From: an uncultured Spirochaetaceae bacterium
GTDB lineage: Bacteria; Spirochaetota; Spirochaetia; Sphaerochaetales; Sphaerochaetaceae
DNA length: 48,646 nt
NCBI GenBank assembly: GCA_900315435.1
Contig: OMYY01000021.1
Location: 1 to 48,646, forward strand
Direction of reading: 5' to 3'
The notes under the pieces were generated by a model. It ran no database searches. It worked only from the letters and a program-made list of their open reading frames with translations, and was not told where the DNA came from. The position numbers and the translations under genes are program-made. Each line of letters starts with the position of its first letter. Positions within the stretch are counted from its first letter, which is position 1. Shown here piece after piece: positions 17,381-24,923 of the stretch.

Positions 17381-17869
17381 TCAGCCATCAACCCTCCTCT
17401 CGCTTGCGTTGCCTTCCACGTGCCCCTCTCCGGCGTGCACGAGCTGTCCGCACGGCGTGCCGTCGAGCCATTTGCATTTCTCGAGGAAATCCTTCGGGGA
17501 GTATCCGTTCACATACCAGACGCTCCTGTTTTTGAAGCAATAAAAGTCGCGCACAGGCACTTCGTTGTCATACTCGTCCATAAACCACCTTCCCCTCAGC
17601 GAACCCCTAACCTCTTTGTCGGACAAGTCGTACGGCTCGTACTTCGCCTCGTCGAGAATCTCACGGATGAACTGCGTGCCATAGAAGGTAATGCACTCAA
17701 ACGGGCAGACTTTATCAGCGTGCACTGCTTTCAGCGTGTCGTGCACGCAATCGCACGCCGTATCGTCGTCGCATATGGATGCATAGAAGTCAGATGCGAC
17801 AACCTTCTTCCCTATCAGCCTCTTCGCCTCGTCAACGTTTTTATACGTCAGAACCGGCCCTAGCTTCAT
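17381..17869 (-). CDS. Hypothetical phage early protein, 162 aa
   Basis: A 162-aa protein from ATG 17869, with a GGAGG site 8 nt upstream, overlapping the preceding gene in an ATGA junction. The sequence has scattered Cys residues (ICDDDTACDCVHDTLKA, VCPFECITFYG, FYCFKNRSVWYVNGYS) but no motif I recognise. It is the last gene of the long early operon. A zinc-binding role is possible from the Cys spacing but not shown. Confidence 0.6.
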   Translation of the reverse strand: MKLGPVLTYKNVDEAKRLIGKKVVASDFYASICDDDTACDCVHDTLKAVHADKVCPFECITFYGTQFIREILDEAKYEPYDLSDKEVRGSLRGRWFMDEYDNEVPVRDFYCFKNRSVWYVNGYSPKDFLEKCKWLDGTPCGQLVHAGEGHVEGNASERRVDG

Positions 17870-18042
17870 TTTTTTGCCTCCGTCCTTGGTTTCTTTTCTC
17901 CGCACGGGCAACTGTCGGTCGCGAAGTGCATCTGGCCGGTCGCCATGCAGAACACCCCGCAGAACTCGTGGCTCTCCCTCTGGTAGCAATCGACCGCCAT
18001 GCGGGCGAGCTTGCAGCCGTCACAATATTCCATCGCCTTCAT
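17866..18042 (-). CDS. Small Cys-rich phage protein, 58 aa
   Basis: A 58-aa protein starting MKAMEYCDGCKLARMAV with GAGGAGG 7 nt upstream. Six cysteines and two histidines (CDGC, C, CGVFC, HF, CPC) suggest a small zinc-binding domain. The C-terminus is basic (GEKKPRTEAKK). It lies between the replication initiator and the 162-aa gene. I do not recognise the family. Confidence 0.55.
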   Translation of the reverse strand: MKAMEYCDGCKLARMAVDCYQRESHEFCGVFCMATGQMHFATDSCPCGEKKPRTEAKK

Positions 18043-18067
18043 TTCCGTCCTCCTCAACAAGTCAGCG

Positions 18068-19138
18068 TCATCTCGCCATTCTCCCCATGTCCATCCTGGC
18101 GACGAAGATCTTGTCCTCGCGCCAGCCACCCGCCCCATCCGCCGTATACCGCAGCCCGCAGCCGTGGCACTCCCACTCGTGGCCGTCGCTTGACGTCTGC
18201 GTGAGCTTCCCGCCGCAATGCGGGCATGTGCCGCCAGGGCTCGGACATGGAGTCGTCCGCTGAGGCTTGGGCCTGGTGATGTCTCCGTCCCTGCCGAGCT
18301 TCGACAGCAGGCCGTGGAGAGCTGTGTAGACGTTGTGCACCTGGAGCCCTCCGTTGCGTACCCGGTCGGCGAGGATGTCGGCAGCCTTGGCCACGTTGCC
18401 CCTGCCCCAAGCCGCATCGAGAGACGCAAGCTGGCCCTGGTCGAGCCGCTCAAGGACCGGATTCCGGACTGACGGTTGTGACGAAGGGACGACGACCGAC
18501 TGACCGGCTTCCCCCTCGCAGGGGGTTTGGGGGTCGTCTTGTCTCGTCTCGTGATTCTCGTCTTGTCTCGTCTCGTCTAGTCTCGTCTCGTGATGTTGAC
18601 GGGCGTTGAAATTTTCAGACGCACGTTGACGCTCGTTGGAATCGTTCAACAGGCGTTCGTTTTGTTTAACGGGCGTTGACGGGCGTTCGTCTGCGTTCGC
18701 TTCATCTTTCTGGCGTTCGTTTTTGTTGTTTTGTGCACGGTTTTCCGGCTTCTCTTTCCTTGACCGTGCGGAAGCTTTCCCTGCCTCGGATTTTTGCGCG
18801 TACCAGCCTTCCCTTGCATCGGCCTTCGCCTGCAGTGTCTCGTTTATCCGCCTGGAGTAGTAGCGTTTGTTCGCAGCCAGGAAGAGCAGGTCGTTGCCGG
18901 TCATTGCGTCGACCGCCTTGAGCAGGTCGTCCGCCTTTGCGTGCAGGCTCATTGCCAGGACCTTGATGTCGCGCTCCGACAATCCGTCCTGTCCGTTCTG
19001 GTAAAGCTTCTCGACAACCGCCCAGAAGAAGCCGTAGCCGGCAGGACCGGTCTCGTTAAGGTAAAGCTGCACGTTTGTGTCTGACAAGCTGAAAAGGTCG
19101 TGCTGGAACCAGTTCTCAGCGAAACTTGGATTGAGCAT
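18068..19138 (-). CDS. Phage replication initiator-like protein (Lin1244/DUF4373-type N-terminus, C-terminal zinc ribbon)
   Basis: A 356-aa protein from ATG 19138 with AAGGAGG upstream. The N-terminal 90 residues (WFQHDLFSLSDTNVQLYLNE, GYGFFWAVVEKLYQ) match the winged-helix N-terminal domain of phage replisome organisers of the Lin1244/Lin1753 kind. The middle, about residues 115-215, is low complexity (many Glu, Arg, Gln, Asn and HETR/DETRQDE repeats). The C-terminus has a CPHCGGKL ... CHGCGLRY zinc ribbon. It follows SSB and the recombination genes, so it probably starts phage DNA replication. The repeat-rich DNA inside the gene may be the origin. Confidence 0.68.
   Translation of the reverse strand: MLNPSFAENWFQHDLFSLSDTNVQLYLNETGPAGYGFFWAVVEKLYQNGQDGLSERDIKVLAMSLHAKADDLLKAVDAMTGNDLLFLAANKRYYSRRINETLQAKADAREGWYAQKSEAGKASARSRKEKPENRAQNNKNERQKDEANADERPSTPVKQNERLLNDSNERQRASENFNARQHHETRLDETRQDENHETRQDDPQTPCEGEAGQSVVVPSSQPSVRNPVLERLDQGQLASLDAAWGRGNVAKAADILADRVRNGGLQVHNVYTALHGLLSKLGRDGDITRPKPQRTTPCPSPGGTCPHCGGKLTQTSSDGHEWECHGCGLRYTADGAGGWREDKIFVARMDMGRMAR
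18533..18724. repeat. Repeat-rich segment inside the replication initiator gene, candidate origin
   Basis: From 18538 to about 18594 a GTCTC pentamer recurs in a loose tandem array. From 18600 to 18724 a CGTTG/CGTTC motif, usually preceded by GG or CA, recurs about eight times, with T-rich stretches around 18660-18760. In lambda the origin iterons lie inside the initiator gene O, and a similar arrangement is inferred here. The repeats also encode low-complexity peptide, so a purely coding origin is possible. Confidence 0.4.
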
Positions 19139-19151
19139 TTTTCATCCTCCT

Positions 19152-19697
19152 TCAGAACGGGATGTCGTCATCGTCGAACTGCTCGACGGTCTGTGCCGGG
19201 CCGTCGTACGGCGCAGGCGCTACCTTGCTGGGGGTTTTCTCGGTTGTCTGTTTTTGCTGTTCCGCAATGGTTGCCTGCTCCTGGTATCCCGCCTGCATCG
19301 ACGGCCTGCCGGTGCCCCTTGACGCCGGGGTGGCATGGGTGTCCTTGGAGAGGAACGGCTCGATGACGTCGACGTTGTCAACCCGCAGGTCCGCGGCGAG
19401 CCTCTGGCCGCCTTGGCCGTCCGTGTAGGACCGCCCCCTGACGTGTCCGTCCACGATGACGGCGTAGCCCGGCTTGAGCCTCTGCGAGTCCTCCTGCGGG
19501 ACCTTGCTGTAGTACGACAGCGGGACCTTGGTGGTGTTCGGCAGGTATGCCTGCGCCTGCGGGTCCCACATCTCTTCCATGACGTTGAGGGTGATGTCCA
19601 CGTACCCTCCATCCCCCTGCCTGGACATCCTGACGCTTGGCACGCCTACGACGCGTCCCTGGATCGAGAATGTGTTGTGCGACTTCTGCTTGACCAT
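19152..19697 (-). CDS. ssb: Single-stranded DNA-binding protein
   Basis: A 181-aa protein from ATG 19697 (GGAGGG 9 nt upstream). An OB-fold-like N-terminal 110 residues (FSIQGRVVGVPSVR, GYAVIVDGHVRGRSY, RLAADLRVDNVDVIE) is followed by a Gln/Thr/Pro-rich linker and the acidic tip DDDDIPF. That tip is the hallmark of bacterial and phage SSB proteins, used to recruit replication partners. It lies directly upstream of the replication initiator gene (13-nt gap). The first part is divergent from chromosomal SSB but the tail is diagnostic. Confidence 0.82.
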   Translation of the reverse strand: MVKQKSHNTFSIQGRVVGVPSVRMSRQGDGGYVDITLNVMEEMWDPQAQAYLPNTTKVPLSYYSKVPQEDSQRLKPGYAVIVDGHVRGRSYTDGQGGQRLAADLRVDNVDVIEPFLSKDTHATPASRGTGRPSMQAGYQEQATIAEQQKQTTEKTPSKVAPAPYDGPAQTVEQFDDDDIPF

Positions 19698-19912
19698 TAC
19701 CTGACCCTCCTATCTGCCCTGCTGTATGTCATGTGCCGCATAGCCCCGCCCGGGTCGATCTGTCCGAAGTCGACGATGGCCGAATCTTGCCGCGGAACCG
19801 GCTTGCAGAGCCTGCTCCTGCGGTCCGCCTTGACCGCTGCCGGGTCTATCACTCCCTTGTACCGGCACCAGCCGCACCTGAATTTGGCGCACTCACTGCA
19901 CGTGATCCGCAT
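19697..19912 (-). CDS. Small Cys-rich phage protein, 71 aa
   Basis: A 71-aa protein from ATG 19912 with GGAGG 7 nt upstream; its stop meets the SSB start. It opens MRITCSECAKFRCGWCRYKG, giving a CxxC...CxxC arrangement with one more Cys later, so a small zinc site is likely. The C-terminus is basic. No family is recognised. The overlap with both neighbours supports translation as part of the early operon. Confidence 0.55.
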   Translation of the reverse strand: MRITCSECAKFRCGWCRYKGVIDPAAVKADRRSRLCKPVPRQDSAIVDFGQIDPGGAMRHMTYSRADRRVR

Positions 19913-20459
19913 CGTCGTCCTCCGTCTCTGGCTCCCTGTCGAAGTCGAGTTCCGGCTGCACGCTCTCGCCCCTTGCGCCGTCGATGTAGTTCTTCGCCTC
20001 GACGAGGCACGCGAGGATGCGCTCCTCGTCCGTGGAGTCCATCACGTATGGCGACAGGTCCTCCTCGTCCATCTCCCCGCTCTCGATGGCCTCCTGCTGC
20101 GAATCGCTCATCGCGTAGCAGCTGGGCCCGCTGACGGCGATCGAATAGGACCCGTGCGCGAGGTACTCGCCGTCGATCCTCACCTGCTCGTCGCCGTCCT
20201 TGTTGATCTTCCAGCGTATGGCCGTGACGGTGATCACCTTCAGCTTGTCGGAGATGTCCGCGAGGCGGCCGAACGTCTCGGCAAGCGCCTGGATCTTCTG
20301 TGTGAAATCATTGGCCGGCAGGCCGGTGGAGCGGAACTCCTTCTCCTCGTCCCCGTCGAGATACGACACTCTTGTAATCTTGCCGGAAATTGCGATTCCG
20401 GTGACGAACATCTTCCCGTTTTCTCTTGCAAGTTGGTACGCTTCCTTGATCAGGCTCAT
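19893..20459 (-). CDS. Hypothetical phage early protein, 188 aa
   Basis: A 188-aa protein from ATG 20459 (AGGAGG upstream), overlapping its downstream neighbour by 20 nt. The N-terminal half is a mixed helix/strand domain (MSLIKEAYQLARENGKMFVT, ISGKITRVSYLDGDEEKEF). The C-terminal 40 residues are very acidic (DREPETEDDDADHVQ). It sits between RusA and SSB among DNA-recombination genes, so a role in phage DNA metabolism is plausible. No motif is recognised. Confidence 0.58.
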   Translation of the reverse strand: MSLIKEAYQLARENGKMFVTGIAISGKITRVSYLDGDEEKEFRSTGLPANDFTQKIQALAETFGRLADISDKLKVITVTAIRWKINKDGDEQVRIDGEYLAHGSYSIAVSGPSCYAMSDSQQEAIESGEMDEEDLSPYVMDSTDEERILACLVEAKNYIDGARGESVQPELDFDREPETEDDDADHVQ

Positions 20460-20935
20460 TTCCTTTCCTCCTGTTGTTTTTGCCGCTGCATGATGATCTC
20501 GCCAAGGGTCCAGATGCGGATCCATGTGTGCGGCTGGTCCTTGGTGTAGTACTTCCCCGTACGCTCGTAGCCGACCACCAAAGAGTCGTCCTCCCAGACC
20601 ACCCCGGTGAGGGCGTCGAGCACGAGCTTGATGTAGTTGTCGAGGTCCGGCTTCGAAGTCGGCATCACCAGCCCTTCCGCCGCGAGAGCCGCCTTGCGCT
20701 TGCTGAAGGACTGGGGGATCTGCCGGTATACACGCACGGAAAGGACCAGCGCCTCGTCGAGCAGCGGGGCGTCTTGCCCCATCTGCTCGTGGTAGGAATC
20801 AAAGGCGACATGGCGCACCCAGTCCTGGTACTCCCTCTGCCTCGGAGGCTTGACCATGGAGACGTGCTTCCCCATCCTCACGGGAATCATCCGTCCGTAT
20901 GCGACCGCCTCGTCGTAGACCGTGATGGACACCAT
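20456..20935 (-). CDS. rusA: RusA-family Holliday junction resolvase
   Basis: A 159-aa protein from ATG 20935, which overlaps the RecT stop. The hallmark is KPDLDNYIKLVLDALTGVVW followed by EDDSLVVGY, where Asp residues of the RusA active site sit. The N-terminal part has the basic PVRMGKHVSMVKPPR segment. RusA dimers cut four-way junctions that arise in phage recombination and replication. Its place next to RecT and YqaJ fits a phage recombination set. Its stop overlaps the 188-aa gene in an ATGA junction. Confidence 0.9.
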   Translation of the reverse strand: MVSITVYDEAVAYGRMIPVRMGKHVSMVKPPRQREYQDWVRHVAFDSYHEQMGQDAPLLDEALVLSVRVYRQIPQSFSKRKAALAAEGLVMPTSKPDLDNYIKLVLDALTGVVWEDDSLVVGYERTGKYYTKDQPHTWIRIWTLGEIIMQRQKQQEERK

Positions 20936-21987
20936 CAGAACAGCCCTCCGAACACGTCCGCGTCGCCTGCAGGCTCTCCCTCCGCATAGGAACCTTCCGG
21001 GTCAGGTTCGGGACTTTTTTGCGGAGCTTGCTCCACCGGCTTCTGCTCTGGCTGTGGTGCCGCCTGCGGTCTCGGGGCGCGGTGCCTGGGCGCCTTTGCG
21101 GGAGCGGGTGCTGGCACTTCAGCCGGAATCTCTCCGGTATCAGGATCCATCCCGTCAGGGATCTCCTCGGCCTCGGCGCTTGTGATGTTCTCCGGGTTGT
21201 CCTCGTACTCCGGCTCGCCGTCCAGCTCCTTGAACACGGCCTGGTCTGCCTTGATCGCCGCCTTCATCTGGGTGGAGAGGATGCCCCAGCTGGAGAGGGC
21301 GTTCTTCAGGACGGTCTTGCGCGCCATCGCCTGAAAGTTCTCCTTCCACGGCGTGCCCTTGCGGAATGAGTCGGAACCGGCATCGTAGGTCTTGCTGAAA
21401 CGCTTGGCGTGGGCAATGATCTTCTCCATCGTCCAGAACTCCGTCTTTTTGAAGCCGTTAAGAAGCTCGATGTAGGCGAAGTATCCGGCGATATGCTCCT
21501 GGTCGTCGTGGTCGCGCTGTCCGTCGTGTACCTCGTGGTAGCGCACCTCTCCGGTGATCATGTCCTGTCCGTCGTACTCGTCCTGGTAGATGGGACCGGC
21601 GTTGATGTTGCGGTACTGCCCGCTCCGGAGCGCGAGCTGCACGAGGCCCTTGGTCATGATCTGGAACTGGCACTCCACATGCTTGGACCACACGCCAGTA
21701 GCCGGGTCCTTGCGGTTGTTGTTGTACGGCACCAGGGCGCTGAACCCGAGTCCTGGCACCACGTCCAGGTCGAGCGTCGCCGCCACCATCGCGCTGGCCA
21801 TGACGCTTCTCGGATCGGCCTTCGCCAGCATCGGGTTCGCGTTCGTCGCGCTCACCACGCTCGCCAGGAACTGCGGCGCCTTGTCTCCGATCACCTCGCG
21901 GAAACGCGCCACGTATCTCGGGTCCGTCGAGAGGGCCTTCACGCTCTCGACCATGTTCTCTTGTCTCTTCGCCAGACTGTTCTGCAT
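20935..21987 (-). CDS. recT: RecT-family single-strand annealing recombinase
   Basis: A 350-aa protein from ATG 21987 with a GGAG-type site upstream. Typical RecT features: KADPRSVMASAMVAATLDLD followed by VPGLGFSALVPY, QIMTKGLVQLALRSGQY, and the C-terminal core KGTPWKENFQAMARKTVLKN. The last 85 residues are a Pro/Ala/Glu-rich tail (PAPAPAKAPRHRAPRPQ). RecT coats single strands and anneals homologous DNA, working with an exonuclease, here probably the YqaJ protein encoded upstream. The long disordered tail is an extension beyond the core. Confidence 0.9.
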   Translation of the reverse strand: MQNSLAKRQENMVESVKALSTDPRYVARFREVIGDKAPQFLASVVSATNANPMLAKADPRSVMASAMVAATLDLDVVPGLGFSALVPYNNNRKDPATGVWSKHVECQFQIMTKGLVQLALRSGQYRNINAGPIYQDEYDGQDMITGEVRYHEVHDGQRDHDDQEHIAGYFAYIELLNGFKKTEFWTMEKIIAHAKRFSKTYDAGSDSFRKGTPWKENFQAMARKTVLKNALSSWGILSTQMKAAIKADQAVFKELDGEPEYEDNPENITSAEAEEIPDGMDPDTGEIPAEVPAPAPAKAPRHRAPRPQAAPQPEQKPVEQAPQKSPEPDPEGSYAEGEPAGDADVFGGLF

Positions 21988-22000
21988 TCCTGTCTCCTCC

Positions 22001-22921
22001 TTATCTCTTGACCTTGAAACTCTTGACCTCGACCTCGCACCCGGTCCTGTTCAGATGGTCCCGGATGGAAGCCACGACATATGCCGGCGCAGTGAACTCC
22101 AGCAGGAAGACGCCGACCGTCTTCTGCTTCTCGTTCTCAGGCTTCTTGATCCGGATGGTGTACGGGTCGAACGACTCCTGCACGGGCTCCTGCTCGATTT
22201 TCCGTGGTTCGGGGACTGCCGCCTGTCGGGATGCCGCATCCTGCTGCAGCAAGGCTTCCGCCTGCTTGTCCTGCGCGGCCAGCTCCGTGTCGTAGCGCAT
22301 CAGGTCGGATGCGCTTCCCGTCTCCTTGAAGCGCGCGAGCAGCTGCGGGGCGTGCTTGCTCCGCCCGATCATGCCCATCGCGCTCCGGATGATGTCCAGC
22401 TGCTTGTCGATGTCCTTCTGGACGTTGCCAAGCGAGTAGGTGGCGTTCAGCCACTCCTTGAGCTGAAACCAAGACACGGAGCCGGCAATCCTCGCCACTT
22501 CAGGCTCCGTGTCCTGGATCTTCCCTACCGCCTCGTCCACCAGCTCGTCGATGGCCTTCTGCTTCTCGTCCGCTATCTGCTGCTCGACGGCCTTGATCTG
22601 TTCGTCGACGTTGACGATCACAGCGCTCAACGATGCCGTCGTTTCCTTGAACGCCTCGTTGAAGGCGTCGTAGGGAGCCTCGAACTCCTTGTGGATCGCG
22701 ATCCTCCGTGCGTTCAGCTCCTTGAACAGTCTGTTCAGGGTCGCTCTCGTCTCCTTGCCCTGGCTCAGGGTCTCCTTGGTCACCTTGATGTTGGCAAGCT
22801 GCTTCTCAACGCCCTCAAGGTAGACCTTGAGGACTCCGAGGTTGTTCGAGACTACGCCTTTGAGCACTTCGGTCTTCAGTTCCGGCAGTGCGAGCGTGAT
22901 GGCCTTCTGTTCTTCACTCAT
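22001..22921 (-). CDS. DUF1351 phage protein
   Basis: A 306-aa protein from ATG 22921, overlapping the YqaJ stop (ATGA), with AAAGGAGTG 9 nt upstream. Residues 1-130 form a long helical region (NLGVLKVYLEGVEKQLANIK, FKELNARRIAIHKEFEAPYD) typical of DUF1351. A Gln/Pro linker then leads to a C-terminal beta-rich domain ending in VEVKSFKVKR. DUF1351 genes are regularly found between YqaJ and RecT in phage early operons. It is thought to help recombination, but the biochemical job is unknown. Confidence 0.75.
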   Translation of the reverse strand: MSEEQKAITLALPELKTEVLKGVVSNNLGVLKVYLEGVEKQLANIKVTKETLSQGKETRATLNRLFKELNARRIAIHKEFEAPYDAFNEAFKETTASLSAVIVNVDEQIKAVEQQIADEKQKAIDELVDEAVGKIQDTEPEVARIAGSVSWFQLKEWLNATYSLGNVQKDIDKQLDIIRSAMGMIGRSKHAPQLLARFKETGSASDLMRYDTELAAQDKQAEALLQQDAASRQAAVPEPRKIEQEPVQESFDPYTIRIKKPENEKQKTVGVFLLEFTAPAYVVASIRDHLNRTGCEVEVKSFKVKR

Positions 22922-23628
22922 TTCGAAAACACTCCTTTGATTGTCGTCGTGATTGTCAGGGGCGGCCGCCGGTCGGCTGTGACGTAGCCCCAGAATTTCT
23001 TGCATTCGTCCTTCACGGACTGGATGTCCGCCTCCGCGTCGGAACGGTCGAGCCGGCGGTACTCCGTGAACACCATCGGCATGCGCTGCGGCTCGTTGCC
23101 ACGGAACCAGTCGCATGTCAGCCTGCCAGAAACCAGGACGAACCTTGCCCACGGGCAGCAGGCGAGTTGGGCGAGGATCTGCACGTAGTAGTGCTGCGGC
23201 ACCTCGTCCGCTCCCCAGCCCCGCTCCGCCAGGTTGCGAAGGCCGCGTACCGACCCGGTCTTGCATTCGAGGATTCCGTCCTCGTTCCTGGCGGAGTCAT
23301 GGAGCTCTCCATCCAATGTGGCGCCCATGAACTCGCAGCCGGGCTCGTCGCACTGCCAGATGTCGTACTGGCGGTATGCGGTCACCGTCATTTCGGGAAG
23401 ATCGATCGGCACCAGGGCCCTGACGAGCGGCTCGCTTGCCACTCCTCTCTGGATTGCCGGGCTGTCGCCGATGTCCTTCTCTTCCGCCCGGCCGGTCTTG
23501 AGGTCGAACAGCTGGTCGGCGGTCATCCATGGCGAACAACCGAGCACCGCGGCCGCCTCACTTGCCTGCAGGTGGCGCTTGCGCTCCGCAAGCCACTGCT
23601 GGCGGCTGCCAATCTCGATGAGGCCCAT
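22918..23628 (-). CDS. YqaJ-type viral recombinase nuclease
   Basis: A 236-aa protein from ATG 23628 with GGAGG 7 nt upstream. It begins MGLIEIGSRQQWLAERKRHL followed by QASEAAAVLGCSPW, the usual opening of YqaJ exonucleases. The catalytic residues appear in MGATLDGELHD and DGILECKTG (D...ExK), followed by QHYYVQILAQLACC. The 5'-3' exonuclease exposes single strands for the annealing protein RecT. The stop overlaps the DUF1351 start. Confidence 0.88.
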   Translation of the reverse strand: MGLIEIGSRQQWLAERKRHLQASEAAAVLGCSPWMTADQLFDLKTGRAEEKDIGDSPAIQRGVASEPLVRALVPIDLPEMTVTAYRQYDIWQCDEPGCEFMGATLDGELHDSARNEDGILECKTGSVRGLRNLAERGWGADEVPQHYYVQILAQLACCPWARFVLVSGRLTCDWFRGNEPQRMPMVFTEYRRLDRSDAEADIQSVKDECKKFWGYVTADRRPPLTITTTIKGVFSK

Positions 23629-23885
23629 CAGATGACCTCCTCGTAGTCGATTGAGCCATCGGACAGGTCGATGTCGCGGTGGCGTCCGTCGACATAGTCG
23701 AACCAGAGGACATATTCCTTCTCGCCGACGAAATAGCTGAGATAGAAGTCAAAAGGGGCGTATTCGGTCTTGATCCAGGAGAAGATCCTTCCCTGGTCTT
23801 CATAGCTCATCTCGCCAGGCTTTCCTGCCTTCTTCCACTCCGCGAATGCCAGCCGGGCGACCCGCTTCATCTCGGTCTTCATCAT
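23628..23885 (-). CDS. Hypothetical phage early protein, 85 aa
   Basis: An 85-aa protein from ATG 23885 (a second ATG follows at once) with GGAGGAGG upstream; overlaps its neighbours on both sides by 1-4 nt. Sequence: basic N-terminus, then SWIKTEYAPFDFYLSYFVG and an acidic C-terminus (DIDLSDGSIDYEEVI). No family recognised. Position at the head of the recombination genes suggests an early accessory role. Confidence 0.55.
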   Translation of the reverse strand: MMKTEMKRVARLAFAEWKKAGKPGEMSYEDQGRIFSWIKTEYAPFDFYLSYFVGEKEYVLWFDYVDGRHRDIDLSDGSIDYEEVI

Positions 23886-24106
23886 TCCTTGTCCTCCTCC
23901 ATGACGGCGATGTAGACGCCGACGAGCGCGGCAACCGGCAGCATGGTGGCGACGATCGCCCTTGCCACGTTGAAGGCCCCGAAGCAGGTAGCCACCACGG
24001 CTACCAGCGCCTGCGCGGCAAGCACCGGCATCCCGTAGCGGGATGCAAGCTTCAGGAGCTTGACGGGCAACCCTTTCCGGGGTAAGTTCTTCTCAGGGTC
24101 TTGCAT
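23882..24106 (-). CDS. Small phage membrane protein, 74 aa
   Basis: A 74-aa protein from ATG 24106 with a modest AAAGGTAG site. A basic, Pro-containing N-terminus (MQDPEKNLPRKGLPVKLLKL) is followed by one long or two short hydrophobic stretches (MPVLAAQALVAVVATCFGAF and MLPVAALVGVYIAVM) and an acidic end (EEDKE). It is probably an inner-membrane protein with two segments. Function is unknown, and a superinfection or membrane role would be speculative. Confidence 0.5.
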   Translation of the reverse strand: MQDPEKNLPRKGLPVKLLKLASRYGMPVLAAQALVAVVATCFGAFNVARAIVATMLPVAALVGVYIAVMEEDKE

Positions 24107-24314
24107 TGTTTTCTACCTTTCCCGCCTGAACCACCAGGCGGGGATCTTTTTCTTTCTCCACCCCATACGGGGCGAGGAGTGCCTCCCGGGCAATGGCCGG
24201 CCGGTGGAGTCGGACCACCGGGCATACCGTCGCCGGCCTGTTTTCATTCCTTGCGTTGATGGCTCCAGAGGGCCGCTCGTCCGTCGTTGCCGCAGTCGGG
24301 TTCCTTGCACCTCC
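24107..24314 (-). other. Gap in the early operon with hairpins and a doubtful short ORF
   Basis: A CCCGCCTG/CAGGCGGG hairpin (24120-24141) lies just upstream of the 74-aa gene. On the plus strand it is followed by a T-rich run, which would suit a terminator in that direction. A 65-codon Arg-rich frame (GTG 24310 to 24113) fills the gap but its composition looks non-coding. In another frame a short peptide CKEPDCGNDGRAALWSHQ ends near 24246, but it has no start with a ribosome site. Confidence 0.35.
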
Positions 24315-24506
24315 CTAGTCGACCTTGATGTGGTCGTACGCGCTGTCGATCATTTTCTGGATCTCTATCTCCGGGATCCGGATCACGTGCGGCGCGATCC
24401 TCACCGAGGCGAGCCTGCCCCGTCTCGCGAGCGTGTATACCAGGCTCGGGGACACGTGCAGCGCCTCGGACGCCTCCTTCACCGTGAAAAGTCTCTGCAT
24501 GACCAT
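24315..24506 (-). CDS. Excisionase-like HTH (MerR/HTH_17) protein
   Basis: A 63-aa protein from ATG 24506 with AAAGGAG 6 nt upstream. It reads RLFTVKEASEALHVSPSLVY then TLARRGRLASVRI, the standard opening of small HTH_17/excisionase proteins, where the helix-turn-helix is followed by a short wing. Such proteins act as excisionases or as regulators of early phage genes. It is the second gene of the leftward early operon. No integrase is in the window, so excisionase function cannot be tied to a partner here. Confidence 0.72.
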   Translation of the reverse strand: MVMQRLFTVKEASEALHVSPSLVYTLARRGRLASVRIAPHVIRIPEIEIQKMIDSAYDHIKVD

Positions 24507-24651
24507 CTCCTGCTCCTTTGGAAACTTTTGCCGTTGCGGGTTCTTCGGGTGGCAAACCCGTCAATGGGGCCGACGCGGAAGGGCCCGTCCCTGATATGGG
24601 GCCTCCGCCGAGTCGGACGGCGGGAACGCGCCTGCAGGCCCCGGAAGAACG
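24507..24651 (-). other. Spacer between two early regulators
   Basis: No credible gene is seen. An inverted repeat CGGGTTC...AAACCCG occurs at about 24538-24561. GC is high. Confidence 0.4.
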
Positions 24652-24834
24652 TCAGGGGTCGGCGGACAATTGGTCTTGCTGGCTCTTCGCAAGCTCACGC
24701 TTGATGAGCTGGCCAAGCCAGCCTTGAAATGTCATGCCCTTGGAACGGGCAATCTCGCGAGCTGCGTTACGTTCGTCTTTCGACAAATCAACAGCAATCT
24801 GCAGACGCTTTTTATCACACATTGGTTGTAACAT
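24652..24834 (-). CDS. Ribbon-helix-helix-type regulator, first gene of the leftward early operon
   Basis: A 60-aa protein if read from ATG 24834 (MLQPMCDKKRLQIAVDLS), or 56 aa from ATG 24822 (MCDKK). The pattern RLQIAVDLSKDERNAAREIA then RSKGMTFQGWLGQLIKREL is a beta strand followed by two helices, as in Arc/MetJ-type ribbon-helix-helix proteins. There is no Shine-Dalgarno site. The promoter places transcription start at or near 24834, so the message may be leaderless. An 8-bp inverted repeat over the promoter could be its own operator. It is likely an early repressor, functionally like Cro. Confidence 0.62.
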   Translation of the reverse strand: MLQPMCDKKRLQIAVDLSKDERNAAREIARSKGMTFQGWLGQLIKRELAKSQQDQLSADP

Positions 24835-24851
24835 AGCCAAGTATTACAACC
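24824..24851. promoter_or_regulatory. Operator-like inverted repeat over the leftward early promoter
   Basis: GGTTGTAA (24824-24831) and TTACAACC (24844-24851) are perfect inverted repeats separated by 12 nt, spanning the -10 box and the start codon of the ribbon-helix-helix gene. A related half-site, CCAACA, recurs near 24878-24883 by the opposite promoter. Confidence 0.6.
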
Positions 24852-24869
24852 ATTTGTTTGTATTGTCAA
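24841..24869 (-). promoter_or_regulatory. Strong leftward early promoter
   Basis: On the minus strand TTGACA (24864-24869), 17 nt, TAATAC (24841-24846). Six nucleotides separate the -10 from ATG 24834. Confidence 0.75.
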
Positions 24870-24888
24870 TCAATTTTCCAACATTTGT

Positions 24889-24917
24889 GTGACACTTGGA
24901 GATTTTGGGGCTATAAA
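24889..24917 (+). promoter_or_regulatory. Rightward repressor promoter
   Basis: GTGACA (24889-24894), 17 nt, TATAAA (24912-24917), then six nucleotides to ATG 24924. The -35 box is 19 bp from the -35 of the leftward promoter, giving a back-to-back switch. Confidence 0.68.
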
Positions 24918-24923
24918 ACAGAC

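Noticed and set aside
18538..18594. GTCTC tandem array considered as a CRISPR
   Set aside because: Repeat unit is five bases with no spacers and lies inside a coding frame.
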